This document shows, piece by piece, positions 32,983-42,040 of a stretch of 64,000 nucleotides of DNA. Source of the DNA: Ruminiclostridium papyrosolvens C7 (lineage in GTDB: Bacteria; Bacillota; Clostridia; Acetivibrionales; DSM-1351). The stretch spans positions 124,001 to 188,000 of the forward strand of contig NZ_ATAY01000031.1 of NCBI RefSeq assembly GCF_000421965.1. Direction: 5' to 3'. A model generated the notes under the pieces. That model had not been told where the DNA came from. It worked only from the letters and a program-made list of their open reading frames with translations, and made no database searches. Both the position numbers and the translations under genes were made by a program. The stretch's first letter is position 1. Each line of letters begins with the position of its first letter.

Positions 32983-34752
32983 TTACCTGTTTGAGTTTAA
33001 ATAGCCTAAAATAAAAATTGCTGATGAATTCCAATAGGTAGCAACCTCATTAGTTGAAAAAGAATTTACATCATCTATATAACACTCCGCAGGAGATTTA
33101 CCTGAGAGTTTGCTTTTTGCTACGTCATCCTCCAAAGCCGAATCCGGCCCTCCTACCATAAATCCGGGAACAGGTTTTAATGAAAGGTCAGCCGCCGATG
33201 GTCTGTGATGCGGCTTATTAACCTGATTTGAACCAAATCCGGTTATATAGCTCTGGTTAAGTGTATTTCTACCCAGTAGATAATGTGTACAATCTTCGGC
33301 TGTCCGGGTATATTTTTCATCTGTTTTAAGTCTATCGGCTATAAGCAGGTGCATTGCATGTGTTGCAACGTTCATGTTACTTCCCCAGTTATACTCCATT
33401 TTATGCATTGCAACCAGATATCCGTCTTTTTGACCCGTAGATGCAAACATATCAGCTTTGGCAAGCCAGGACTTTTTGATTTCATCAGCTTTTTCCTGAT
33501 CGGTTCCAGATACATCCGAAAACATATATGCAATTGCTGCAAATCCGCTTACATTCTGCCATCCAAGTCCAAAGCCTTCAACTTGATAATTGTCTACAAA
33601 ATATTCGTTGTACTTCTCAACTCCTGTGGCTCTGAAAAGTTCTGCAGCTGCCCAGGCCTTCTCATCCTTCCCCGAGCTGTCGCCATACTCGCCTGATGCC
33701 ACATCTGAAGGATTCTTGAAACCGACGAAATCCTTGTTTTTTTCAAGCCATTCCCAGGCTTTTCGGGAGGCCTGCAAACAGTTTTGGGCAAATACAGGAT
33801 CTATAGTCATATATATTCTTGAAGCCATTGCCGTAACTGCTGCAAAATCAGCAGTAGCATTAGTAGATATCGGCATTACAAGCTGATCGTCAACATCCTT
33901 GTCAGGCATCGTTGTCATTTCGGGAAATCCCCTTGAAGTGACCTTATGATATACTCCACCTGACTCGCTGTCTTGCATTTTGAGAAGCCACTGTATTCCG
34001 TATTTTGCTTCGTCAAGTACGTCCGGTATATTATTGCCGCTTTCGGGAATACGCGTTGTGTCAGTAAAGGCTTGTGGGTAAATTTCATATGCCAAAAGTA
34101 AACCTGCAGCTGTCACAGATGCGGGTACAACATATCTTCCGTAATCACCTGCATCATGCCAGCCTCCGCTTACGTCAATCTCTTTGGTCTCATCGTTGTA
34201 CAATTTGGCTAATGCTTTGTGACAATCGGCATGACTGTATTCGCCTGCAAATTCGGTCGTCAAAGCTGTTCCGCACCGTTGATAATACAGTGCTTTTTGC
34301 ATAGCGTCACCAATCTTTGTATATATATTATCATCAATTAAAAAGTCATACGATTTACCTAATCCGGATATTGAGATAAAGTACTTACCGGGTACTGTAA
34401 TTTTACTAAAGTCTGCATAGCAAACAGTATCCCCACTGGATTCATCCTTTGGATTCCCAGTCAAATCTCCTGTTAAAACTGCCACTCCTGTTTTACTATC
34501 AACCACCTGAAACTTTTTATATTGTCCCTTAATAACAGCTATTTTTTTTGCAAGTAGCTTATAACCCAGCTGATCTACATGGATTTCATCACTTAATTCA
34601 TTTTCAGTTATTAAATTCTTTGACACATTCGCAGCTACTGGCGTAGTTTCTTCTGAAACATCGCTGCTTACAGGCTTGGAAGCACAGGAACTCATGGTAA
34701 AAATAAAACTGCCCGTCAGAGTAAGGCTTATAATTGTATTTTTCCAACTCAT
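32983..34752 (-). CDS. Family 9 glycoside hydrolase (endoglucanase-type) lipoprotein
   Basis: 589 residues. A lipobox (FTMSSC, Cys23) anchors it to the cell surface. Residues ~55-140 form the immunoglobulin-like CelD_N module (HVDQLGYKLLAKKIAVI). The GH9 catalytic (alpha/alpha)6 barrel (~145-589) has DVSGGWHDAGDYGRYV with the catalytic-base Asp, NKPHHRPS, and DDVNSFSTNEVATYWNSS with the acid Glu. No dockerin and no cellulose-binding module are present, so it is not a cellulosome subunit; a role in cutting cellodextrins or soluble beta-glucans at the membrane is inferred. Monocistronic. Confidence 0.93.
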   Translation of the reverse strand: MSWKNTIISLTLTGSFIFTMSSCASKPVSSDVSEETTPVAANVSKNLITENELSDEIHVDQLGYKLLAKKIAVIKGQYKKFQVVDSKTGVAVLTGDLTGNPKDESSGDTVCYADFSKITVPGKYFISISGLGKSYDFLIDDNIYTKIGDAMQKALYYQRCGTALTTEFAGEYSHADCHKALAKLYNDETKEIDVSGGWHDAGDYGRYVVPASVTAAGLLLAYEIYPQAFTDTTRIPESGNNIPDVLDEAKYGIQWLLKMQDSESGGVYHKVTSRGFPEMTTMPDKDVDDQLVMPISTNATADFAAVTAMASRIYMTIDPVFAQNCLQASRKAWEWLEKNKDFVGFKNPSDVASGEYGDSSGKDEKAWAAAELFRATGVEKYNEYFVDNYQVEGFGLGWQNVSGFAAIAYMFSDVSGTDQEKADEIKKSWLAKADMFASTGQKDGYLVAMHKMEYNWGSNMNVATHAMHLLIADRLKTDEKYTRTAEDCTHYLLGRNTLNQSYITGFGSNQVNKPHHRPSAADLSLKPVPGFMVGGPDSALEDDVAKSKLSGKSPAECYIDDVNSFSTNEVATYWNSSAIFILGYLNSNR

Positions 34753-34859
34753 TAGTAAACACTCTTTCCAATAAATAATTGTAAAACAATATCTATTATA
34801 TATTATTCGGGAAGAGAATGTATTAATTTTTTATTAATTAGGCTTAAGTAAGCACAACA

Positions 34860-36311
34860 CTAGTTATGTTTTGTCTGCGTGAACACAATATTTTTATATT
34901 TCTTTGCGGTATTTTCCAGTGAAGCAGATGAATCTTCCAACAAGTATTTGCTAAAAAATGTCAAAGTAAAATCATTTATTATTCTATGTACATCATGTGG
35001 ATTATAGCCAATAGCTATTACTGGAGTAAAAAGACTTAAATCAGTATAGCTAAGATGTTGCGTGTTATTTATTAAGAGAGAATAACCTTCGTTAGCAATA
35101 GCATTATTTCTTTTTATATACATTTTTGCAAAATAGTCTTCGTATTTCTTACGTAAATCAGCCTTTATTCCACCTTTGTCCAGAGTAGTATAATCACCTT
35201 TATAAGTGTTCATAGTCATTTCAGCGTCCATAATCATAAACGGCTTTCCTAACCCCTTTTCAGAAATGGGTGAACCCACAAAAGCACCATCCATATTTAT
35301 ACCGGCTTTAACTCTTGAATCACGCATAACAATTTGTCCTGCTGTTGCACCTCCATAGGAGTGCCCGAACATACCTATTTTGTCCAAATCAATCTTTCCG
35401 GTAAAAATATTAAGAGGATCTTTTTTATTAATCTCTTCTATTTTATCAAGTACAAACTGTACATCTTTTACCCATATTTCATTATGACCATCCATTTTTT
35501 CAAAGTCTTCAGTGATCATTTTTTTATTATCACCGTTATATAGAGCAACTCTTCCGTTTGAAAACACTGTAGCCGCTGCATCGTAAGTATGGTCAATTCC
35601 AACAACAATATAACCATGACTTGCTAATTCTTCCACTTCAAATGTGTTTATATTTCTAGTAGCCCCAAAGCCGTGGGAAAATATCAAAAGTGGATATTTC
35701 TGTTGTTTAACGGAAAGCTTGGCACTTAAATATGAGTTACTTTTTACATATTTTAAGTGGCTAAATAGTAAAGATGGTAAACCAGTTTGCTTCTCAAACC
35801 CTTTCGCTACCTCCAGAAGCTCTTTTATATATGGTGCCCTTTTCATATTTTCAGTTTTTTCAGCAGGATACCATACCTGTACCATTAGCTCCCTTTTATC
35901 ACCCGGGTCTTTTGTTGCTGCTTCTAAACGGTTTTCATCAGTCCAATCATATGTAACTGTTCCTACTTGGTATGGTCCAGTTGGTTTTTCAAGAGAAAAA
36001 ACAGGCAATAGTGCTGGAAGTACAACAGCTATTAATAGGTATAGAAATGAAAATATTGACGCAAGAACAATTTTCCAGGTTTTTCTGGGCTTTTTACCTT
36101 TACGAAAGAAAATCAATACATTTAACAGAAGGCAGATGTATGCCGGCAACATTTGAATTCGGTAGCCTTCTGCAATTATTTGTATAATTGTTATTACAAA
36201 TGAAATCCCAAATAAAATACTAGGTATTCTCTTGCTATTCTTTCTATTAAATAACAGCCATCCTAGCGTAAAAAAGTTACTAATAATAAGTACTATTTCA
36301 AATAACCTCAA
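34860..36311 (-). CDS. Membrane-anchored PAF-acetylhydrolase-like alpha/beta hydrolase
   Basis: 483 residues. Four or so N-terminal hydrophobic helices (1-110) precede an alpha/beta-hydrolase domain: YDWTDENRLEA and RELMVQVWYPAE mark the platelet-activating-factor acetylhydrolase family, LLIFSHGFGATRN the oxyanion region, and MFGHSYGGATAG the nucleophile elbow (GHSYGG Ser). Late His is in NTQHLSYTDLS. An esterase or lipase role at the membrane is likely; substrate unknown. A broken paralogue lies immediately upstream (36372-37596), so the locus came from a tandem duplication. Confidence 0.85.
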   Translation of the reverse strand: MRLFEIVLIISNFFTLGWLLFNRKNSKRIPSILFGISFVITIIQIIAEGYRIQMLPAYICLLLNVLIFFRKGKKPRKTWKIVLASIFSFLYLLIAVVLPALLPVFSLEKPTGPYQVGTVTYDWTDENRLEAATKDPGDKRELMVQVWYPAEKTENMKRAPYIKELLEVAKGFEKQTGLPSLLFSHLKYVKSNSYLSAKLSVKQQKYPLLIFSHGFGATRNINTFEVEELASHGYIVVGIDHTYDAAATVFSNGRVALYNGDNKKMITEDFEKMDGHNEIWVKDVQFVLDKIEEINKKDPLNIFTGKIDLDKIGMFGHSYGGATAGQIVMRDSRVKAGINMDGAFVGSPISEKGLGKPFMIMDAEMTMNTYKGDYTTLDKGGIKADLRKKYEDYFAKMYIKRNNAIANEGYSLLINNTQHLSYTDLSLFTPVIAIGYNPHDVHRIINDFTLTFFSKYLLEDSSASLENTAKKYKNIVFTQTKHN

Positions 36312-36371
36312 TTTTTGATCCTCCTGTAAAAAGGCAGAGTAATTAAACTCTACCTGATGTATGCATTATGT

Positions 36372-37596
36372 TCAAAAAACTAATTCCTTTTTGGTTCCTG
36401 CAATTTCCACATTATTATATTTAAGGGCTGCATTCTCCAAAGAAGCAGTTGAATCCTCCATAAGATATTTATTAAAGAAAGTAAGTGTAAAATCAATTAT
36501 TACTCTATGTACTTTTTTCGGTTTATGTAATAAGGCCATCAACGGAGTATAAAGATATATATCGCTATAGCTTAAATGAGTCGTTTTTTTAATAATAAGG
36601 GAATAAGCTCCTCCAGCCATAGCTTTTTTCCTTCTTCTTTCGTACTCTGCATACAGTGCCAGATATTCCTTAAGTTTTTCACCCTTTATTCCGAACATTT
36701 TTAACTTCTTTTCTAATTTCACTAAATCCGTACTCATCATATACTGCTCCGAAAGCATTAATAAAAACGGCTTTTCAAGCCCTGTCTCCGGAATATCGGA
36801 ACCATAAAAAGTACCATCCATGTTAATGCCTGCTTTTACTCTGGAGTCCTTCAAAAGCAGTTGAGCTGCTGTCGCTCCTCCAAAGGAATGTCCGAACACG
36901 CCAATCTTCTCCATATCAAACCTGCCTGAAAAAAGGTTATCATTATCCTTATTATTAATCTCTTCAAGTTTATCCAAAACAAATTCAACGTCCCTTACCC
37001 ACGTATCGTTATTCTTATCACCAAACTCCAAAGAAAAATCGTTGCTGTTTACATCAGTACTTATTGTAGACTCTGCAACCCTGCCGTCTGAAAAAACAGT
37101 TGCTGCTGCATAGTACGGATGGTCAACTGCAACTACTATATAACCATGGCTTGCCAGTTCCTCTGACTGAAATGTATTTTGATTTCTAAACCCCGTCATG
37201 CTATGTGAAAATATCAATACTGGATACTTTTCACTTTTACTTAATACTTGTGCATTGATAAATGAATTAGTTTGCACATCTTTTAGTCTTCTTAACAGAA
37301 AAGGTTTTATAAAAAATACTTTTCAAGGCCCCTAATAATTTCCGTCGTATCTTTTAAATATGGTGCTTTTTTAAGTTCTCTGTATTTTCATTTTCTGCCG
37401 GGTACCATACCTGTACCATTAGTTCCCGTTTGGAATCACCTCCATTGCATTTCTCCTCCAGGCGTGACGTATCTGTCCAATCATACGTAGTGGTACCAAC
37501 CTTATACGGTCCTGTGGGTTCTTGAAGCTCGAATAATGGCATTAGCAGAGAAAATGGGGCCTCTACCACGAATTTAATAGTTGAAAATATACTCAT
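36372..37596 (-). pseudogene. Frameshifted PAF-acetylhydrolase-like hydrolase (paralogue of 34860 gene)
   Basis: Two pieces of one gene: 37596-37354 (80 codons, EPTGPYKVGTTTYDWTD) and 36372-37277 (301 codons, VFGHSFGGATAAQ nucleophile elbow). Aligning with the intact paralogue shows two one-base losses, one at a T6 run (37367-37372; A6 on the coding strand) and one at an A6 run (37311-37316; T6 on the coding strand). Restoring one base in each gives a continuous frame through KKAPYLKDTTEIIRGLEK and IKPFLLRRLKDVQTNSF. The N-terminal membrane part of the paralogue is missing except a short helix. Catalytic residues are kept. It may be a pseudogene, or the reference may carry homopolymer errors. 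Confidence 0.85.
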
Positions 37597-37733
37597 TTAT
37601 ACTTATCACCCTTCTAAATTCAATAAACTGGAATTATTTTACTATTAATTATAGTATTACTTTGTATAGTAAATCCATGGTAAAATTGTATTAAATAAGT
37701 AAATAATATAGGTGAAAGTGAATAAACCTCTTG

Positions 37734-39014
37734 TTAGTCTACTGCAAACCTAAGAAATTCACACTCCCACTCATAAAAGGAAGAAGAATCAGTCTTATTT
37801 TCATTAATCCTCTTTTTCAGTTCTTGTATTTCTCGTTTATCAAGGAGTTTGAACACACTTTCATATTCCCCTTCAAAGAAACATTCATTGAGAACCTCCG
37901 ATAAATCATCCAGACTTTTTACACTCTGCGAAACCATTGCAATTTTATCATCTAAAAACCTGCAATCCTTGATTTCATCAATCAATACTCTTAAATCTTC
38001 GTCTTCCATTTTATTACCATCAATATATCCCGATATTAAGTTTTCATCTTCCTTTTCATATAGTGTTATAAAAACTTTGTCCAGCTTCCCCAGATTTATA
38101 TTATGTTTAACTCTTGATATAATATTTTTTAAAGTTATTTTGAAATATTCAATAGTATACTGTGATTCCACTTCCATAAACGACAATACTTCATAAAAAG
38201 CTCGCTCCATTTTTTGTACAAGTACCGATTCATCGGCCTTTTTAAGTTGCATTAACAGCCATTCTCTGTCTTCCTCACTTATATCAAGTCTGTCAAGCTT
38301 ATAACCTAGTATGCTTCTACCAAGTAAATTTGTAAGTACCAACTCAAATACATTTAGCAGGTCTTCTCTGAAATATTTGCTATAACCCCTCATGAGGCAT
38401 TCAATACTATGTGAATCATAATGCGAACAGAAACCATTTTCCATATCAAGGTGGGTCAAATATTCATGGATATACTCTATACCTTTTAAATCCATCTCGT
38501 CATAGGAAAGAGGATAATCCAAACTACCGTTTATTTCGTGTGCAGAAAACCTGTAATCATACCAATCAAAGAATTCCTTCAGTCCAATGAAAACAGTATC
38601 GTTGTATGCCAAATTACTGATTTTCGGACCTTCTGTCTTTATTTTTATCCATAGTCTTTTTGCATCCTCAAAATAATATCTGATTAGTTCATTTCCTTTT
38701 TTAAACAATTCCTCAATACCCTCGTGTTCAAGCAATTCTGAGGCAATAACAACATTGTCCTGACACTTCAATGCCACACTTATAGAGAAACAAATTGATT
38801 TGAGCAGACTTTCAGCACTCTCAGCTGTTACGGAACTACTCTCTCCTAAAGTATACTTTTCTATTTGCTTGGAAAGCAGACCTAGCAACCCCACTTGAAT
38901 TTTCTTTACCTGAGCGGAACCGATTATACCCTCTTTTGCTGCACCCTGTAAAAGAGACTGAAAGTACTCGCTCCTCACAGTTTGTATATGCTCATATCTC
39001 TGTAATGCATCCAT
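37734..39014 (-). CDS. Conserved clostridial protein of unknown function (DUF6179-like)
   Basis: 426 residues, soluble, helical, acidic (pI low by eye), with no signal peptide, membrane helix or known catalytic motif. The start MDALQRYEHIQTVRSEYFQSLLQG and the end FYEWECEFLRFAVD resemble a clostridial family of unknown function, probably DUF6179; the assignment is from memory. It follows the 158-residue gene by 22 bases in the same direction, and the two are probably a functional pair. Confidence 0.6.
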   Translation of the reverse strand: MDALQRYEHIQTVRSEYFQSLLQGAAKEGIIGSAQVKKIQVGLLGLLSKQIEKYTLGESSSVTAESAESLLKSICFSISVALKCQDNVVIASELLEHEGIEELFKKGNELIRYYFEDAKRLWIKIKTEGPKISNLAYNDTVFIGLKEFFDWYDYRFSAHEINGSLDYPLSYDEMDLKGIEYIHEYLTHLDMENGFCSHYDSHSIECLMRGYSKYFREDLLNVFELVLTNLLGRSILGYKLDRLDISEEDREWLLMQLKKADESVLVQKMERAFYEVLSFMEVESQYTIEYFKITLKNIISRVKHNINLGKLDKVFITLYEKEDENLISGYIDGNKMEDEDLRVLIDEIKDCRFLDDKIAMVSQSVKSLDDLSEVLNECFFEGEYESVFKLLDKREIQELKKRINENKTDSSSFYEWECEFLRFAVD

Positions 39015-39036
39015 AATAATTTGTCCTCCTTTGCTG

Positions 39037-39513
39037 TTATTCTAAATCATCATCGTAGGAATCAAGATACTTATACGCCTCCTGTCCGTATCTTATACTT
39101 CTGCACACATCTTCCAAGCTGGTCTCCCTCAAGTATTCAATTGAACCCTGGCACTGGTTATCAAAGCTCTTGCGCATGTAGCGTATCAGCTCGTCATCTG
39201 TAAATTCATCTAAGGATTCATTTTTAAAATAGTAAAAAATGTCCTGTAGTTCAGACAAAGTATCCATATAATTTTCTTGCCAGATAAATGGCGAGTCACA
39301 AAACTCGAAAATCAGTTTATCTAAAATTCCCTTCCCAAGTTCTACACGACCATACCTTTTTAGCGTATTATCTCTCTCTTGTGAAAGAGTTTGGATTTGC
39401 GTATTTGTAAGCACTAAGCCATATTTTGACGAGAATTCATTGCACTTTTCAATTTGATTAATTTCAGACTCGTTCTGAGATAATAGTTTTTGAATTTGTA
39501 AAAAATCCTTCAT
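39037..39513 (-). CDS. Conserved clostridial protein of unknown function (DUF6323-like)
   Basis: 158 residues, highly charged and helical, cytoplasmic. Segments KYGLVLTNTQIQTLSQERDNTLKRYGRVE, FCDSPFIWQENYMDTLSELQDIFYYFKNES and LTDDELIRYM-like FTDDELIRYMRKSF suggest a conserved family, probably DUF6323; no function is known to me. An AAAGGAGG site precedes the ATG. First of a two-gene unit with the 426-residue protein. Confidence 0.6.
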   Translation of the reverse strand: MKDFLQIQKLLSQNESEINQIEKCNEFSSKYGLVLTNTQIQTLSQERDNTLKRYGRVELGKGILDKLIFEFCDSPFIWQENYMDTLSELQDIFYYFKNESLDEFTDDELIRYMRKSFDNQCQGSIEYLRETSLEDVCRSIRYGQEAYKYLDSYDDDLE

Positions 39514-39540
39514 AAAAATCCTCCTTTTATTAAAAAGTCC

Positions 39541-39569
39541 TTGACAACCATATTCTTTTATGGTATAGT
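39541..39569 (+). promoter_or_regulatory. Near-consensus sigma-A promoter facing an ORF-less interval
   Basis: TTGACA (39541-39546), 17-base spacer ending TGG, TATAGT (39564-39569). It points rightward, away from the minus-strand gene at 39513 and toward a stretch with no plus-strand gene. Confidence 0.75.
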
Positions 39570-39575
39570 ATAATT

Positions 39576-39682
39576 GGATAGGTTTTTATATTTACCTGAA
39601 ATCGCCTAAATTTAATAATATAACTTTTAATATCTTTTGTCAATAAAAAAAGCAGAATTCAGCATGTGAATTCTGCTTTTTT
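39576..39682 (+). ncRNA. Candidate small RNA
   Basis: Predicted transcript of about 107 bases from the promoter at 39541 to a strong terminator (39645-39682). It contains no start codon with a usable frame. The body is AU-rich. The terminator also serves the convergent gene at 39690, so the only unexplained part is the plus-strand promoter. Confidence 0.45.
39645..39682. terminator. Strong bidirectional terminator
   Basis: AAAAAAAGCAGAATTCA / TGAATTCTGCTTTTTT with a five-base loop: at least 16 pairs, T6 on the plus side and T7 on the minus side. It ends the 39690 gene and any transcript from 39576. Confidence 0.92.
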
Positions 39683-39689
39683 ATAATTT

Positions 39690-40154
39690 TTAGCTTATAA
39701 TGTCATTTACAAATGGTATGGCTATGGCAGCGGTATTCTTAAAATCTATTACGTATTTAGTATCCTTACTGAATGCAACTGCATCGGTTAATGTTATTTT
39801 TAAAATACATGTACCGGGATCCTCTTCATTAACATGACGGTCATAAAATTTATAGAAAACCTCTTTTAGTTCTTCGCGCAATTTTGTATTTGATTTTGCC
39901 TTGGGATTTCCTAAGTTTTCACCTATACCCCTCCCACACATTAAGTCCTTACAAATTGCCACACTTGGATTTTTGTCAATTTCCCTCATTTTATGAGTAC
40001 CCATATGAGTCAAAATATATATATAACCATCCTTGTAATATCCATCAACAGTTCTGACATTTACTCCGTTTTCAGTGCATGTGGCAAGAGAAATTACTAC
40101 ATCATAGCCTAACTGTTCCTTTAGTAAATCCAAAGCCGATTTAAACATATCCAT
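39690..40154 (-). CDS. Pyridoxamine 5'-phosphate oxidase-fold protein
   Basis: About 154 residues of the PNPOx-like split-barrel. VVISLATCTENGVNVRTVDGYYKDGYIYILTHMGTHKM is the FMN/F420-type nucleotide-binding strand order, followed by NPSVAICKDLMCGRGIGEN. Single-domain relatives are flavin-dependent oxidoreductases or heme-binding proteins; the reaction is unknown. The second of two adjacent ATG codons is preferred because AGGAGG is six bases before it. Its promoter is wrapped in a palindrome, so the gene should be under a dimeric regulator. Confidence 0.75.
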   Translation of the reverse strand: MDMFKSALDLLKEQLGYDVVISLATCTENGVNVRTVDGYYKDGYIYILTHMGTHKMREIDKNPSVAICKDLMCGRGIGENLGNPKAKSNTKLREELKEVFYKFYDRHVNEEDPGTCILKITLTDAVAFSKDTKYVIDFKNTAAIAIPFVNDIIS

Positions 40155-40175
40155 CATTTACCTCCTAAAAAAAAG

Positions 40176-40215
40176 TATATGCCATAATTATACATAGTTA
40201 TGGCATATATTACAA
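40176..40215 (-). promoter_or_regulatory. Promoter with 12-bp palindromic operator (PNPOx gene)
   Basis: TATATGCCATAA (40176-40187) and TTATGGCATATA (40198-40209) form a perfect inverted repeat with a ten-base centre. On the minus strand -35 TTGTAA (40210-40215), 17-base spacer, -10 TATAAT (40187-40192) overlap it. The start codon is about 20 bases downstream. Confidence 0.7.
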
Positions 40216-40216
40216 A

Positions 40217-40253
40217 AAAAAAGATGTCGGCACTAATATCCGGCATCTTTTTT
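40217..40253 (-). terminator. Terminator of hydrogenase operon
   Basis: AAAAAAGATGTCGG / CCGGCATCTTTTTT around a nine-base loop (one wobble or mismatch), 17 bases past the hydA stop, with T-runs on both sides. Confidence 0.85.
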
Positions 40254-40269
40254 ATATTAAAATTAATTT

Positions 40270-42021
40270 TTACTCTTTAACAGGGTAATTTTCCCTTGCG
40301 GAATAATGTGTGTGTAAAATCTCATGTGCCTTATGGCTTCCCGGCTCTCCGAAATATTTATCATACATTTCTTTGATTACAGGGTTTTCATGTGACTTTC
40401 TAATCGGGAGACTTACATCTTCTTCATAAATAGCCTTTGCACGCTCTGCACGCAAATCAGTCCAGCTTCTTACCGAAGAAGGCTGTATCGGCTGTCCTCC
40501 TCCGTTTACACATCCACCCGGACAGGCCATTATTTCAACGAAGTCATATGATGCTTCTCCTGCCTTTATACTGTCAAGAAGCTTTCTTGCATTACCGAGA
40601 CCATTTGCAACTGCTGCTTTAACTTTCATGTCACCTATTGCAACTGTTGCCTCCTTGATGCCCTCTATTCCTCTTACAGCAGCATATTCAATATCATCAA
40701 AGGATTTACCTGCAACTATTTCAGATACTGTTCTGAGAGCTGCTTCCATAACTCCCCCGGTTGCACCGAATATTACGCCGGCTCCTGTTGCATTACCCAT
40801 CGGATCATCAAAATCCTTGTCTTCAAGATTGTTAAAATCAATACCTGCTTCTTTTATCATTCTTGCAAGTTCTCTGGTTGTTATAACTACATCTACATCC
40901 GGCAAGCCTGTTGCGGAAAGCTCAGGTCTTTGTGCTTCAAACTTCTTTGCAGTACATGGCATTACTGAAACTACAAATATTTTTTTAGGATCGATACCCA
41001 TTTTTTCAGCATAGTAGGTTTTCAACACAGCACCGAACATTTCATGCGGTGATTTACAGGATGATAGGTTTTCAAGGAATTCAGGATAATTGTGCTCACA
41101 GAACTTTATCCAGCCCGGACTACAAGAGGTTATAACAGGAAGCTTTCCACCGTTTTTAATTCTGTTTAGCAGCTCAGTGCCTTCTTCCATTATTGTAAGA
41201 TCGGCTGCAGTATCTGTGTCAAATACCTTCGCAAAGCCCATATGATTCAAAGCAGCAGCCATTTTTCCGGTAACCCTTGTTCCTATTGGAAGTCCGAATT
41301 CCTCACCCAGAGCAACACGAACAGCAGGAGCTGTCTGTACTACAACATGAAGTTCCTTGTCATCCAATGCAGACCACACCTTTTCAGTGTCATCCTTCTC
41401 CCTCAAAGCTCCAACAGGACAAACACTTATACATTGTCCGCACATTGTACATGGAACATCTGCCAACGACCTGTCGAAGGCACAGGAAATAGTTGATTTG
41501 AAGCCTCTTTCAGCTGCACTGATAACGGAAACAGTCTGAACGTTTTTACACATGCTTACACAACGTCTGCACAGTACGCATTTATTTGGATCTCTTACGA
41601 TAGAAGGTGAAAAATCGTCTAAGGGTAGATTTGTAGAATCACCTTCAAATCTTATATCTTTTATATTTAGTTCCTCAGCTAAGTTTTGAAGCTCACAGTT
41701 TTTACTTCTTACACAGGTAAGGCATTTCTTGTCATGGTTGGAAAGGATAAGCTCCAAGGTTACCTTTCTTGCTTCTCTGACAGCGGGACTCTGAGTATAA
41801 ATTTCAAGTCCTTCTGCTACAGGATATACACAAGATGCCTGTAATGCTCTCGCACCCTTTATCTCAACGAGACACATTCTGCATGCACCTATTTCATTGA
41901 TATCCTTGAGGAAGCAAAGTGTAGGTATCTTTATACTAGCCTGTCTGGCTGCCTCTAAAATTGTTATGCCTTGTTCAACCTGAAGTTTCTTACCGTCTAT
42001 TGTAATATTAACAGTTGACAT
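40270..42021 (-). CDS. hydA: [FeFe] hydrogenase catalytic subunit, NAD-linked multimeric type
   Basis: 583 residues. Makes H2 (or oxidises it) at an H-cluster. Order: N-terminal [2Fe-2S] domain (PTLCFLKDINEIGACRMCLVE), His-ligated [4Fe-4S] (HDKKCLTCVRSKNCELQ), two [4Fe-4S] ferredoxin motifs (CVLCRRCVSMC, CTMCGQCISVCPVG), then H-cluster signatures L1 TSCSPGWIKF, L2 MPCTAKKFE and L3 MACPGGCVNGGGQP, and the small-subunit tail YFGEPGSHKAHEILHTHY. It is the last gene of an operon with NuoE- and NuoF-like subunits, the arrangement of bifurcating or NADH-dependent hydrogenases. It starts 20 bases after hydB. Confidence 0.96.
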   Translation of the reverse strand: MSTVNITIDGKKLQVEQGITILEAARQASIKIPTLCFLKDINEIGACRMCLVEIKGARALQASCVYPVAEGLEIYTQSPAVREARKVTLELILSNHDKKCLTCVRSKNCELQNLAEELNIKDIRFEGDSTNLPLDDFSPSIVRDPNKCVLCRRCVSMCKNVQTVSVISAAERGFKSTISCAFDRSLADVPCTMCGQCISVCPVGALREKDDTEKVWSALDDKELHVVVQTAPAVRVALGEEFGLPIGTRVTGKMAAALNHMGFAKVFDTDTAADLTIMEEGTELLNRIKNGGKLPVITSCSPGWIKFCEHNYPEFLENLSSCKSPHEMFGAVLKTYYAEKMGIDPKKIFVVSVMPCTAKKFEAQRPELSATGLPDVDVVITTRELARMIKEAGIDFNNLEDKDFDDPMGNATGAGVIFGATGGVMEAALRTVSEIVAGKSFDDIEYAAVRGIEGIKEATVAIGDMKVKAAVANGLGNARKLLDSIKAGEASYDFVEIMACPGGCVNGGGQPIQPSSVRSWTDLRAERAKAIYEEDVSLPIRKSHENPVIKEMYDKYFGEPGSHKAHEILHTHYSARENYPVKE

Positions 42022-42040
42022 TTTATTTCACTCTCCTCCC

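Noticed and set aside
41242-41539. Plus-strand frames of 60-84 codons inside hydA
   Set aside because: Antisense shadows of the conserved iron-sulfur and H-cluster coding region; no ribosome site.
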